From Prorocentrum cordatum (lineage: Eukaryota; Sar; Dinophyceae; Prorocentrales; Prorocentraceae), in contig CAUYUJ010011558.1 in the NCBI GenBank assembly GCA_963575745.1, positions 905,780-969,779 on the forward strand: a stretch of DNA of 64,000 nucleotides. Direction: 5' to 3'. Below the pieces are notes generated by a model. It was not told the origin of the DNA, made no database searches, and saw nothing but the letters and a program-made list of their open reading frames with translations. The position numbers were made by a program, and so were the translations under genes. This document shows positions 42,280 to 53,811 of this stretch, piece by piece (within the stretch, counting starts at the first letter, position 1; every line of letters begins with the position of its first letter).

Positions 42280-43539
42280 GACCGCCGATGCCTCGGGCGT
42301 TGCACACGGGGGGGCGACAGGCAGGGGGGTGAGGAAAAGTGCACCTTCTGTGCACGGCAGCGGCCCCAAAGCGGCCCCTGGGGCCAAAACGGAGGTGCAC
42401 GAAAGGTGTACGTTTCTTCGCCCCCACGTTTATCGCCCACTGAGCAACGCCCAAATGCTGGCAGTCGACGTTCGTCGTCGTCTAACCGAGCCCCATCCCC
42501 ACTGGGCATGGCATCACCCCAGACCCCCTCGCGTCGTGACAAACCGCGGCAGGAGGTTTTAGGCCGTTTTCGGTGTCTGTCGACCCTTTTTGAGCCCCCA
42601 GACCGTGGAAGAAACGACCCAGGACGAAATGCCGGTCCTGGGGAATGGACGGAGACTTCCGGAAGTTGGGACCATGCCGCCCACCAATTGCGGACAGGCC
42701 TTGGGAAAGCCAAGGGATCACGGGCCCACCCAGATGGGACGAGCCACAGGGATTCACAGGCCCCCCCCACCCGCTCTTCCAGATGGGATGGGGGTGGGAC
42801 GGCGACGACGCCGCCGCCGACGACGACGGCGACGGCGACGACGCCGACGCCGACGCGCCACATTCACAGGGAAAGGCAGGGGCATCGGCACTCACCACCA
42901 CGCCACGCCCACAGGGCCACGACCACGGGGGCGGACCAGGGGGCACACCAATCCGCGACGCCTTCGCGAGGCTCACGGGCGTACCCTTCCAGCGGGAGGG
43001 GCGGGGGGGGGGGGTCGATCCCATCAGCGAGTGTTGTTGTTACCGTTGGCCCATAACGCGCGTTATGCCCCCCTCCTCCCCCCCCCCTCCCCCCCCATAG
43101 TGCAGCGCTCCTCCCGCCCAGTGCGTCCCCAGCACTGCCGCAGAGCGTCCAGCCCCACAGTCTGTCACGGTGTGGTGCGCGGGCGTTACCCGCCACCCCC
43201 ACTTCCCCCCGAAAACCTCCGCTCTCGCCGCAAATAGAAACGGATCTCTTAGCATTGAGGAGGAAGGGGGGTGAGGCCCTGCATCATGTATCCCCATCTA
43301 GGGACCCAGACCCCCGACGTCATGAATCTTTTAATGACGTCGACCCCAGAGGTCTCAACCCGTTTCCCTGGTCGTTTTTGACGGTCCCGAGGCTTGGCAG
43401 CATCCCCAAGAGGCCAGAAATAATCGAAAACCGCCCGTCGTGATTTGTTCATGATTCGATGGGGGTGCGGAGGGGGGTACATCGGCCAGCGGGGCCAAGG
43501 CCATGCAGGTGGGGATGGCTATCGGTCAAACGATTCTCG
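42280..43539. other. Non-coding, C-run and triplet patches
   Basis: 42795-42865 is a GCCGACGACGAC tract; 43060-43100 is C-rich. 43350-43400 holds a copy of dispersed repeat R4 (GTTTTTGACGGTCCCGAGGC). No supportable exon. Confidence 0.45.
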
Positions 43540-43880
43540 GGCGCTCGCGCTTTCTGACAATACCGCTCAGGAAACGATATACTACGAGGTGATTATGTTG
43601 TATGTGTCGCTGCGCCGTTTGTTCCGACGCGCGGCCTTACGTCCTGGGGAGGGCGCCTCGGCCACCAGGGCGAACGCCGTCTTGGACGCGGTGGGTTCGC
43701 CGCGGGGTTTGCCGCTGTGCTTGCCTCGTTCTTCTTGGGGCGCGGGGCGCGGGGTCTGCCGTGGGCTTGCTGTGGTGTCTCGACGTCGTCCACTTGGGCG
43801 CGTCGAGAACAAACGGCGCGAGGACAGACGTTCGCGTCGGACACGCGCCTCGAAGGAGGACACATAGGACTAGCATGTCC
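43540..43880 (+). repeat. Dispersed repeat R3, copy 2
   Basis: GAAACGATATACTACGAGG at 43571 and GAAGGAGGACACATAGGACT near 43852, the same blocks as in 33525-33650 but with an internal insertion of about 200 bp. Confidence 0.65.
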
Positions 43881-45027
43881 TTGTGCGCCCCATCCTCGGG
43901 GGCGAGGGGCGAGGCACGCCATCTTTGGAGGAGCTCTCGATGCTTGCGCACAGGGATCCTCGTGCAGAAATCGCGTCCCCGTGGCAGCAGGTAAACTCGT
44001 CCAGGAACTCGTCCGGCTGGACTCGGCCCACTGAATTCGGTCATTCTGAATCCAGTTGGCGGGCATCTTGGGCATTTAGGCGGCCACGGAGGGTTGACTT
44101 TGAGGCCAGGAGGGCCCAAGAGGTGTGTTTGGGAAGCGGGGAGGAGTGACATACAGTCATCGCAGACGCCTTTTCACCCCGAGCGTTGGTTGAAGAGACG
44201 CAACCGTGTCTCCAGAAAGCGTCGGCCGAAGGGGGGGGGGCGGGAACGTTGCCTTGGGGGATCGCTGGAGTTCGGAAGGGCGTGGGGGGAGAGACGAGGG
44301 GGGAGGAGGGAGAGGGTTCGGGAGGCTTCCGAACTCTTTGTAGTCATGCCAATGTTTGCGTCTGCGCTGACCTAGCTTAAATACTCTTTGTCTTTGCTGG
44401 GGGTTGGCGTGGGGGAGACATTTCATGTAGGACCAGAAGTTTGGGTGCGACTGCAAAACGCTGTGTGGACACACAATTTTCTTGCCCTAAGGCAACCTTC
44501 CGAAAGGAGATAAGGAGTGAGCAGAGTGAAAAAGGATGCGGTGCATCTGCGAGACAACGAACTTAGGTAAACATTGGAGTGACTATAATACCGTACATAT
44601 TGTGCGTCTGCGATGACCAGTTTCGTTTGTTGTGTTTTATTATGGGTGGTTGTATTAGGGAGGAAATGCGCGTGACCATAACACGTGTTGTAGCCACCCA
44701 AATGTCGAACATGTATTTATTTCGTGCTTTCGGTAAGTATGCTGCTGGTGTTGGTGGTTCTTTCCTCGGCTATGCTCTTCTCGTCTCGGATACGCTTGGA
44801 TCGTCTCTCCTGACGGTGTTCTTAGCTCAACTCTCTCGTGGGGAACCTGCGCGCAGCAATGCTGAAATCCAGTCCGCTCGATGGATGATACCGGCGCTTC
44901 GATTTGCTCGTGCAGTTTGTGCTTGTTGGAACGGGGGCTCGCCTGCCTGATGCGCCTCGCGCTGGCTCGCCTCTTGGAGCCGTGCGCGCGCGAAACGCCC
45001 GTTGCGGATCCCGAAGACGATTTCGGA
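43881..45027. other. No gene recognised
   Basis: Mixed GC content. Open frames of under 150 codons overlap on both strands without recognisable domains. Confidence 0.4.
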
Positions 45028-45420
45028 TAAACTCGGCCAGGCGAAACTCGGCCAGCCGAACTCGGCCAGATAATCTCGGCTAGAAAACTCGGCTCTGAAA
45101 AAACATCGGCCACGCAAATTCGGACCAGGGAAAACTCGTCGGCTGGAGAAACTCGACCAACAAAAAGTCGTGGAACAATTGGGCCAAGTTGAACTTTGCC
45201 CGCGCTGAACTGGGCCCGCCGAACTCAGCCGGCGCTCTGGTTGCAGCGGGAGTTCGCTCTAAAGTCGGTTGGACGAAGTCGCACCAGAGAAATTCGGCCA
45301 GACAAATCTGGCCAGAGAAATTCGGCCCTCGCTGGGCTCGGCCAGGCGAAACTCGGCCCTGGTCTGAGTTTAGATTGGCCGAGCTCGGCTCGGCCGAGTT
45401 CTCTTGGCCGAGTTTTTCCC
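45028..45420. repeat. ACTCGGCCAG foldback element, long copy
   Basis: Built of 12-15-bp units AACTCGGCCAGGCGA. Units at the left end read in one direction and those at the right end (GGCCGAGTTCTCTTGGCCGA) in the other, so the whole block can fold back. A short relative lies at 49609-49725. Confidence 0.8.
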
Positions 45421-45900
45421 TTGTCTCTAGCCCCCCCTCCCCACCCTTCCACATCGTTTCCCCTCGCCGTTTCTCACGTTGCACATGTTGCGGGGGCCTT
45501 CTCTGTCCTGTAACAATGCTTGTCCCTGGCGCAGATTCGACCTCGGATTCGACCTCGGATTCGACGTGAATTCGATGTGGGCCCGGCGCGGATTCGTGGG
45601 TTCGGCATTGATTCGGCACGGATGCGATGGGAATGGCGACGCGATGGGGCATCGGGCCCCCTGAGGCTGCAAGACAACATTCGCCCGCCGCCGTCTTTCC
45701 TCTCTCCTGCTGCTGCGGCTCCTCTCCCGCGTCCTCTCCACAGCCTCCCCCCCTCCCCCCCTCCTCCCCTCCGCCCCCTGCCCTCCCCCTCCTCATCCTC
45801 TGCCCCTCGCCCCCTCGCTGTCATCGTCGCCGGACGCCGTCCACGCCCTCGTCTGCGGACTGCCGACGTCGTGATTCTGTCGCAAACGCTCCTGTGATCT
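45421..45900. other. No gene; CT-rich and GATTCG-rich patches
   Basis: 45537-45620 repeats GATTCGACCTCG; 45700-45830 is CT-rich. Nothing else recognised. Confidence 0.45.
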
Positions 45901-45904
45901 GAAT

Positions 45905-46270
45905 TGTGTGTGTGCGTCTGTGTGTGAGTCCGTATATGCGTCTGTGTGTGTATGTCTCTGTGTCTGTGTCTGCGTCTGTGTGTGTCTCTGTGCCTGTGCC
46001 TGTGTCTGTGCCTGTGTCTGTGTCTGTGCGTGCGTGCGTGCGTGAATGTGTGTGTGTGTTTGTGTGCGTGTTTGTGTGTGTGTGCTTTTGCGTGTGTAGT
46101 TGTTTCTGTGTCTGTGTCTGTGTCTGTGTCCGTGCGTGCGTGCCTGTGTGTGCGTGTGTGTGTGTTGTGTTTGTGTTTAATTTTGCGTTTGTGTTTTTGT
46201 GTGTGTGTGTTGTGTTGTTTGTGTTTGTGTGTTGCGTTTGTGTTTGTGTTTGTGTGTGTGCGTGTTCGTT
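45905..46270. repeat. TG-rich microsatellite
   Basis: TGTGTC/TGTGTT/TGCGTG variants. Cys/Val-rich open frames are by-products of the repeat. Confidence 0.97.
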
Positions 46271-46765
46271 CGTTGCCCGCTCATAGCGGCGACACCGTTT
46301 CCTCGCACAGTCTCATGCCAAGCTGCACGCCACGGCAAGCAATGCCAGCTGCAGTGGATGAGGGGGAGGAACGTGGGTGGGGCACGGTCCACTGTACAGC
46401 CAGCTAACGCCAAAATACACACCCCGCGCGCTGCTCTTGTCGCACTCATTCACCTGGACGGGCCCCTTCCTGGCACTGGGCACACCGACGCGCACGACTT
46501 GCGAGCAAACCACGTCACTTTGATGGTTGCCGCTGTCGGTTTTGGTGGGTGGACCAGCCCGTTCTGGGTGGCGTGATGGGGTGCACCTGCATTGCGCGGC
46601 TCCGCATAAGGCTCACGGTGGCACGCGGGTAAGCGGGTGGGTGTGAGAGCGCGTTTGAGCCACACGTGTGTGCGCGTGTAAAAGGGGAGGAGGGCGAAGG
46701 GGGCCACTAAGAGGTTCAACCCACGAGCCATGACCATGCCATCACACCTGACAGTGGGGCGACCC
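46271..46765. other. Nothing recognised
   Basis: Non-repetitive DNA between two microsatellites. The open frames run out of the TG repeat and have no domain. Confidence 0.4.
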
Positions 46766-46769
46766 AAAC

Positions 46770-46770
46770 C

Positions 46771-46810
<40 letters not shown>

Positions 46811-46812
46811 CT

Positions 46813-46843
<31 letters not shown>

Positions 46844-46872
46844 CGGCGATGACGACGACGACGACAACGGCG
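46770..46872. repeat. (ACG)n microsatellite
   Basis: ACGACG repeats with GCG and GGCGA breaks. Confidence 0.97.
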
Positions 46873-47014
46873 ACAGGGAGGAAGACGAGGCAGGGAAGGA
46901 GGCAGAAGGGAGGCGGAGGAAGAGGACGGGGAGAGGAGAGAGAGGACGACGAGAACTTCTAATCGGGGGCCAGGGACAGTGCTCCCGGCACAGAACCGGT
47001 GGCTCCAGATGCCA

Positions 47015-47765
47015 CACCGCTACACATCACATCGCAGCACAGCGCAGCACGGCCGCGTGTGTGCGTGTGTGGCAGCACATCACTTCACAACACAGCACAT
47101 CACGACACACCACAGCACGACATAGCACAACATCGCAGATCACAGCACAACACAGCACATCACAGCGCAACACAGCGCACGCCGCTTGGCGTGTCTGTGT
47201 GTGTTTGTGTTTGTGTTTGTGCTTATGTTTTGTTTATGCTTGTATGTGTGTGGTTGTGTTTGTGTTTGTGGTTGTGGTTGTGGTTGTGGTTGTGGTTGTG
47301 GTTGTGGTTGTGGTTGTGGTTGTGGTTGTGTTTGTGTTTGTGTTTGTGTGTGTTTGTGTTTGTGTTTGTATGTGTTGGTGTGTGTGTGTTTGTGTTTGTG
47401 TTTGTGTTTGTGTGTGTTTGTGTTTGTGTGTGTGTGTTTGTTTTTGTGTTTGTGTATGTGTGCTTGTGTGTGTTTATGTGTGTGTGGTTGTGTTTTTGTG
47501 TGTGTGCCTGTGTGTCTGTGTGTCTGTGTGTCTGTGTGTCTGTGTGTGTGTTCTGTGTGTTTCTGTGTGTTTCTGTGTGTTTCTGTGTGTGCGTGTTTGC
47601 GTGTGTGTGTGTGTGTGTTTGTGTGTGTGGTGTGTGTCTGTGTGTCTGTGTGTTTGTGTGCCTGAGTGTCTGCATGTCTGTGTGTCTGCGTGTCTGTGTG
47701 TCTGTGTGTGCGTGTGTGTGTGCGCGTGTGTGTCTCTGTGTTTGTGTCTGTGTGTGTGTGCTGGG
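47015..47765. repeat. CACAACACAG minisatellite, then (TGTGTT)n
   Basis: 47015-47180 has CACATCACAGCACAACACAG units; 47190-47765 is TGTGTTTGTG, GGTTGTG and TGTGTCTG blocks. Long frames on both strands are not considered genes. Confidence 0.95.
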
Positions 47766-47874
47766 CATTCCCCTGCACGGCCTGCTGCATGGCAGCCTGC
47801 CATGCCGGCCCCCCCCCCGCCAGCATCCGCCCCGCTGCTGCTGGCCCCCACCCCCGGCGCCCCCTCCGCCGCCG

Positions 47875-48015
47875 CCTGGCCCCGCTCTGAGCCGGGCCTC
47901 CGTCTCCCGCGCTGGGTGTCCCTCCTCTGTCGTCCGCGCATTGCGGCTGAATTCGCATCCATATTCCCTACGAGTGCTCTTCCGCCAGCGCAGTCACTCT
48001 GCCTAGCCGCCGACG
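47875..48015. repeat. Dispersed repeat R5, copy 2
   Basis: GTGCTCTTCCGCCAGCGCAG then TCACTCTGCCTAGCCGCCGA, as at 10.75 kb, here sandwiched between two TG microsatellites. Confidence 0.7.
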
Positions 48016-48498
48016 ATGGAAGTGTTTGCGTGTGTGTGGGTGTGCGAGTGTGTGTGTGTGTGGGTGTGCGTGTGTGCGTGTGTGCGTGTGTGTGTGTGTG
48101 CGTGTGTGCGTGCGTGCGTGTGTGCGTGTGTGTGTGTCTGTGTGTCTGTGTGTCTGTGTGTCTGTGTGTCTGTGTGTCTGTGTGTCTGTGTGTCTGTGTG
48201 TCTGTGTGTCTGTGTGTCTGTGTGTCTGTGTGTCTGTGTGTCTGTGTGTCTGTGCGTCTTTGCGTCTGTGTGTCTGTGTGTCTGTGTGTCTGTGTGTCTG
48301 TGCGTCTGTGCGTCTGTGTGTCTGTGTGTGCGTGTGTGTCTGTGCGTCTGTGTGTCTGTGTGTCTGTGTGTCTGTGTGTCTGTGTGTCTGTGTGTCTGCG
48401 CGGCTGTGTGCCTGTGTGTCTGTGTGTCTGTGTGTCTGTTCGTGTGTCTGGCCTGTGTGTCTGTCCGGGTGTGTGTGTGTGTGCGTGCGGGTGTGTGC

Positions 48499-48544
<46 letters not shown>

Positions 48545-48557
48545 GTGTGTGTGTTTC
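48016..48557. repeat. (TGTGTCTG)n 8-bp microsatellite
   Basis: Regular 8-bp TGTGTCTG units from 48130 to 48460, flanked by TGTGCG variants and a closing (TGTGTA)n run at 48505-48550. Confidence 0.97.
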
Positions 48558-48572
48558 CCCCAGACTGGCTGC

Positions 48573-48620
48573 TCATCCCGAGTTGTGTTTTGACGGCCCC
48601 GTGGCCTGTGGAGCGGCCCC
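48573..48620 (+). repeat. Dispersed repeat R4, copy at 48.6 kb
   Basis: CATCCCGAGTTGTGTTTTGA then CGGCCCCGTGGCCTG. Same core as 37645-37715. Confidence 0.6.
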
Positions 48621-48927
48621 CTTGGCTGAAAATGGGCAAGCCATTTCTGAGACTCCCTTCCTCAAGACCCCTTTTCCGCCGGCCAGCGCCCGCGCGCGCG
48701 GCCGCCAACGCAGGCCCTCTCGGGGGCGGCCTTTCCTTCTGTCTCTCGGGAGAGCGTCGCGCGGGCGGCCCTTCCCCCCCACCTCCTCTCCCGCGCTCGT
48801 GGCGGCTCTTCCTGCCCCGCTTCTCTCCAGCCCGCCTCTTCCACCTCGGCGGCACCTTCCCTGCATGCCAGCTCACAGAGCATCGCCCCCCTGTTTTCCC
48901 TTTGGGGCCCCTGTTTTCCCTTGGCCG
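48621..48927. other. Non-coding
   Basis: GC-rich, no exon or repeat family recognised. Confidence 0.4.
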
Positions 48928-49115
48928 ATTAAGCGTAGGAGTGACCTTTCGCAGGAGTGACTTTTGGTGCGGGCCCAATGGGCCCCCCCGATCGCTGAAC
49001 GCGAAGCGGTAGCAGCGCTTGTGCGCCCAGGTTTGGCCACCCCGCGTCCCCCGTGAAGCCTCGCACCACAGGCCACTCTTGCCCAGTGTCATTCTTGCGT
49101 GTAGCCGGCTTGGGG
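48928..49115 (+). repeat. Dispersed repeat R6, copy 1
   Basis: GAGTGACCTTTCGCAGGAGT, TTGGTGCGGGCCCAA, GAACGCGAAGCGGTAGCAGC and GTCATTCTTGCGTGTAG, in the same order as in 61967-62322. Confidence 0.75.
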
Positions 49116-49575
49116 CGCCGTCTGGCCAGAGTCTGGCGGGAGATCCAGCCGCCGCCCGCGACGAGGATTCCCCCCCGGGAGGCTCAGAGCGAATAAGACG
49201 CCATCAGAAGCCAGAGTCTCGACCCCCAGACCCCAGACCTCCGATTTCTTGTTTTTTTGCTCAGTTCCAGGTCCCTGGAAGTCCCGACCATCTCCTTAGA
49301 ACTGGTCTTTCATCCCGAGTGTTGTTTTGTTGACGGTGCGGGGGCCCGGCGAGGGCCCCTGGAGGCCGAAAACGGTAACAAAAATGCACATCTCCCATAC
49401 ACGCCGGTCGTTGAATGGATAGATTTTTGGACTCTCAGATCCCAATCTACTTCAGACGCCGTCCTATTTCAAAAATCGCCATTTGTTGTCGTTGTCGTGG
49501 TTCTTTGGGCGAGCCCGCACCAATCTACGTCATCCGCCTTCCTACTTCATGTTTCCACTCACTTCTTCCGACTGG
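49116..49575. other. Non-coding with an R4 copy
   Basis: 49305-49370 matches repeat R4 (CATCCCGAGTGTTGTTTTG, GGCGAGGGCCCCTGGAGGCC). The rest is unassigned. Confidence 0.5.
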
Positions 49576-49830
49576 TGAGTACATCGCCGACAGATCGGCG
49601 AGGCAGCAATTCCATCTGGCCAGAACAAAACTTGGCCAGGCTGAACTCGGCCAGCTGAACTCGGCCAGGTTGAACTCGGCCGGCTGATCTCGGCCAGGCC
49701 GACTTTCGCCTGGCCGAGTCTTTCCCGTGTCGGCGATCGGCCCCTGACAGCGAAATTGCACGTCCTTGTGGGGGCATGGGCTATCGGGCTCCTATCGGCG
49801 ATGAATGGGCGATTGGGGGTCAACGCGTCC
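49576..49830. repeat. Nested foldback: family D core around ACTCGGCCAG units
   Basis: GTACATCGCCGACAGATCGGC at 49578 and TATCGGCGATGAATGGGCGA at 49793 are family D-like words enclosing a short ACTCGGCCAG foldback (49609-49725). This may be one element inserted in another. Confidence 0.5.
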
Positions 49831-49879
49831 CCCCTGAGCCCACCCCTCCCTAGCGTCGCCCTTTGACGTTCTGGTCATA

Positions 49880-49948
49880 CCTCGGGCCTCCAGCGGCCGT
49901 TCAGGACGATCCTGGAACCCCAGAACACCTTCGGCGAGGCGCAGCTGC
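49880..49948 (-). repeat. Dispersed repeat R7, inverted copy
   Basis: On the minus strand: TTCCAGCAGCTGCGCCTCGCC, then CCAGGATCGTCCTGAACGGCC. It abuts a family A element, as at 32.88 kb. Confidence 0.7.
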
Positions 49949-49949
49949 T

Positions 49950-50065
49950 GGAATGTAAGATCCCCGCGGACTTCTTGGATCGACGCCAGAGCCCCCGCGC
50001 CATGGGGCCCGGCGCCGATCCAAGCTCGGCGCGGAGCTCCGAAAGTTCATGTTCATGTTTTTGCT
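49950..50065 (+). mobile_element. Family A foldback element, copy 4
   Basis: Left arm CCCCGCGGACTTCTTGGATC; right arm GCGCCGATCCAAGCTCGGCG ... GAGCTCCG, then AAAGTTCATGTTCATG, as in copy 2. A good acceptor (GTGAAG) and a candidate exon follow within 40 bp. Confidence 0.7.
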
Positions 50066-50101
50066 TTGTCCCTCCTTGAGCGTCCATCGCCCCGTGTGAA
50101 G

Positions 50102-50161
50102 GATGTCGCCGACGCCGAGGCGAAGCTCCGCCGCGTCAGCGACCGGGCCCGCGAGCTCCAG
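50102..50161 (+). CDS. Candidate coiled-coil mini-exon 5 (20 codons)
   Basis: GTGAAG|GATGTC to CTCCAG|GCGCCT, exactly 60 nt in phase 0, peptide DVADAEAKLRRVSDRARELQ, an ideal amphipathic helix pattern. It lies just after a family A element, the placement expected if that element forms the upstream intron. Confidence 0.4.
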
Positions 50162-50439
50162 GCGCCTGGAGGGGGCGAGGGCCCCGCCGCGGCGTGGCTT
50201 GCGGAGCGTTCGCCAGAGGAGGGCCAGTGGAGTCTTGTGTGCGCCTGCGGGTCAGAGATGCATCCTGCTATTGGATGGGGGACGGCGGGTGGGGGGAGGG
50301 GGGGGCAAGTCGCCAGGGCAAGGCAATCTTGACCGCAGCCGCGGGGGACAACTCTTCAAAGCAGGACCAGATTGACCGTATAACCGCGGAGAACGACTGA
50401 CCAAAGCAATACGTAGCAACCCGCAGTTGCGGACAAGTA

Positions 50440-50662
50440 CGAGGGGGCGGGCGCGCAGTGGTTCGCGGGTGGGTCGCGGGCGGGTCGCGTGTGGGTCGCG
50501 TGTGGGTCGTGGGTGGGTCGCGTGTGGGTCGCGTGTGGGTCGCGTGTGGGTCGCCTGGGTGGGTCGCGGAAAGGTCACGGAAGGGTCGCGTGTTGGTCAC
50601 GGGAAGGCGGCGGGTGGGTCGCAGGCGTGTCGCGGGCCGGGGTCGTGGGCCGGGTCGCAAGT
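50440..50662. repeat. GGGTCGCGTGT minisatellite
   Basis: About twenty 10-11-bp units (GTGGGTCGCG). Confidence 0.97.
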
Positions 50663-51789
50663 GGGACGCTAACAGCAATAATCATAGCACCAACAGAAAC
50701 AGCCATATGTTCTTATTTGCTCGCGTGACATTAAACACGTATATCCCAAACCCTCGATACCCGCCCTCTTCGCTTTCGATCGTGCCCCCTTTCGGGGCAG
50801 ATCTTTTTTTATTTGCAGCGGAAAGGAGGACGGATGGAAGAAAGGGACAAGGAGGAGGTGGATGGAGCATGAGAGAGAGTAGCAGGAGGGGGCTAGGAGC
50901 AGAAAGCACGTGGCAGAACAAGATGGGCAGTTCGGGCGGATAGACCCTAACGGCCGGGCCGGGAAGGCGTGACCAGGCGGCCAGGTCAAGCAGGCGGGTT
51001 GGTGAAACGCGCGTCCTGCATGAATCGCGAGGGCTTCGAGCGATAGGGCGATTCCCAAATAAAGCGCGAGGAAATCCACAGAGAGCGCGTGATTCCGAAG
51101 TGTCGAGGGCGCGGCGTCGGAATACAGTGGGAGGAAGTCCCACGCGAGAGCGCGATTCCTGCGTAAATTGTGAGGAGATCCTGCGCGAGAGCGCGATTTG
51201 GGAATACACGGTGGGGACTATCAGGCGGGAGACGTTGTTGTTGGATTTCGGGCCCCAACAATTCAGTTTGGTGGCGCCCAGTTTTCCCTTGTAAATAACC
51301 GGGTGCGGGCCCCAGGACAATAGTTACGGGGGAGGGGGTCAACAACAATTATCCGTTCGAAACGGTAATTCAAGACGTACAACAAACACAATGCCACCAC
51401 CAACAACAACAAGGACAACAAGGACAACAACAACAACAACAACAACAACAACCACAACACATATAACACCAACAACAACAAGTTCGCTCTTATTTGCTCG
51501 AGTGTCATCCAATGCGTATTTCCCAAACCCTCGATAATTACCCGCCCTCTTCGTCTTCGATCGTACTCCTTCCTTATGGGGGGTATATCTGTCTTCCCTG
51601 CAGGCCGGGCCCCGGCAAGCGGCAGGAAGGCCGCGGACGGTCGGCTTGGCCAGCGGCAGCGCTGACCGGTGGCAACCCGACCCCAAAACGGACAGGCAGG
51701 GGACCGACCGCGACGACGACGATGACGACGACGACGACGACGACATCGACGGCGACGACGACGACGAGCGAAAGCGAGAGCGAGAACGA

Positions 51790-52535
51790 CAGCGGGGCCA
51801 CGAAGGGCAGGAAGGGGGCCACGAAGGACGACAGAGGGGCCACGAAGAGTATGCGCTTGGGGCCACGAAGGGCGCGAATGAGCGGGGGCCACGAAAGGCA
51901 GAGAATGCTGGGCCACAGAGGGCAACGACGGGGTCACTGAGGGTTTGCAACGGGGCCACGTAGGGCAGCGAAGGGGCCACTCAGGGCGACAGCGGGGCCA
52001 CGAAGGGCATGCGCAAATCGGGCCCCAGAGGGCAACGACGGGGCCACTGAGGGCAGCAATGGGGCCACGTAGGAAAGCGAGGGGGCCACGCAGGGCGGCA
52101 GCGGGGCCACGAATGGCATGCGCATGGGGCCACGACAGGCGCGAGCGAGCGGGGGCCACGATGGGCACACATATTTGGGACCACGAGAGGCAGCGAGGGG
52201 GCCGCGAAGGGTTGCAACGGGGCCACGGGGAACAGCGAGGGGGCCACGAAGGGGTGCAACGGGTCCACGAGGGGCAGCGAGGGGGTCGCGAAGGGTTGCA
52301 ACGGCGCCGCGAAGGGCACCGAGGGGGTCGCGGAGGGCTGCAACGGGTCCACGAAGGGCAGCGAGGGGGCCACGAAGGGTTGCAACGGGGCCACGAACGG
52401 CAGCGAGGGGGCCACGAAGGGCTGCAACGGGCCCACGAACGGCAGCGAGGGGGCCACGAAGGGCTGCAATGCGGCCACGAACGGCAACGAGGGGGCCACG
52501 AAGGGGTGCAACGGGGCCACGAAGGGCAGCGAGAT
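51790..52535 (+). repeat. 21-bp minisatellite in array unit 2
   Basis: GGGGCCACGAAGGGCAGCGA / GGGCTGCAAC units, about 35 copies. Because 21 is divisible by 3 and no stop words occur, frames stay open on both strands (GATKGSE on +, FVAPLQP on minus). Related blocks at 53395-53795 and 54280-54575. Confidence 0.95.
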
Positions 52536-53214
52536 CCAGATTCGTAAGCCAGTTGCGAGGGAGTCGTCAGCGTGAGCGCGACTCCTGGGTGCGTGAGTGT
52601 CGGGGGCGCGACGCTTGGGTAAATTGCGGGGAACTCCAAGGCAATATCGCGATCCTTGGGTAAATTGCAAGCAAGTCTCCAGCGAGAGCGCGACTCCAGA
52701 GCGCCGAGAGAAGGATTCCTGGAACAAATTATAAGGCAGTCCCAAGCGAAAGCGCGACCCCTGAGTAACATGGGAGAAAGTCTCGGGCGGGAGCAGGGGT
52801 CCTGGCTAAATTGTGAGGAAGTCACAAGCGGGAGCCGTTTTTCTTGTTACCAGTTAGAACCGAGTGATTTCCCTGATAAAAAAACAGGGTGCGAGCCACG
52901 GGGGAGGCAGGCCAACTGAACACACACGATGGTCACTGGAGGGGGGGATCAACAACAGTTAATATTCAATTGTGAGAATGTCATTCGGAAACTGATCGCT
53001 CCTATCTGCTCGGATGTCATCCAACGCGTATTTCCCAAACCCTCGATCATTACCCGCCTTATTCGTCTTCGATCGTACCCCTTTTGGGGGGTATATTTTT
53101 CTTCCCTGCACGCCGATCCCCAGCAACCGGCGGGGTGGCCGCGGATCGTCGGCCTGGCCAGCGGCAGCGCTGATCGGCGGCAGCCCGGCCCCAAGAGGGA
53201 CAGGCAAGGGACCG

Positions 53215-53360
<146 letters not shown>

Positions 53361-53811
53361 CGAAAGCGAGAGCGAGAACGAGAGCGAGAGCGACAGCGGG
53401 GCCACGATGGGCAGGAGGGGGGCCACGAAGGGCGACAGAGGGGCCACAAAGGGCATGCATATGGGGCCACGAAGGGCGCGAACGAGCGGGGGCCACGACT
53501 GGCAGATAACGCGGGGCCACGGAAGGCAACGACGGGGCCACTGAGGGCAGCAACGGGGCCACGTAGGACAGCGAGGGGGCCACGCAGTGCGGCAGCGGGG
53601 CCACGAATGGCATGCGCATGGGGCCACGACGGGCGCGAGCGAGCGGGGGCCACGAAGGGCACGGGGCCACGACGGGCGCGAGCGAGCGGGGGCCACGAAC
53701 TGCATTCATATATGGGGGCGCGAAGGGCAGCGAGGGGGCCGCAGAGGGCTGCAACGGGGCCACCAAATGCAGTAAGGGGGCCACGAAAGGGTTGATACAC
53801 AACCACGGAGT

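Noticed and set aside
47061-48593. Cys/Val-rich open frame of 510 codons
   Set aside because: It lies wholly on TG-rich microsatellite; neighbouring frames on both strands are open for the same reason and no domain is present.
51263-52825. Minus-strand frame of 520 codons with WPRCSPSWPPRC repeats
   Set aside because: A by-product of the 21-bp GGGGCCACGAAGGGC minisatellite, whose period is divisible by three.
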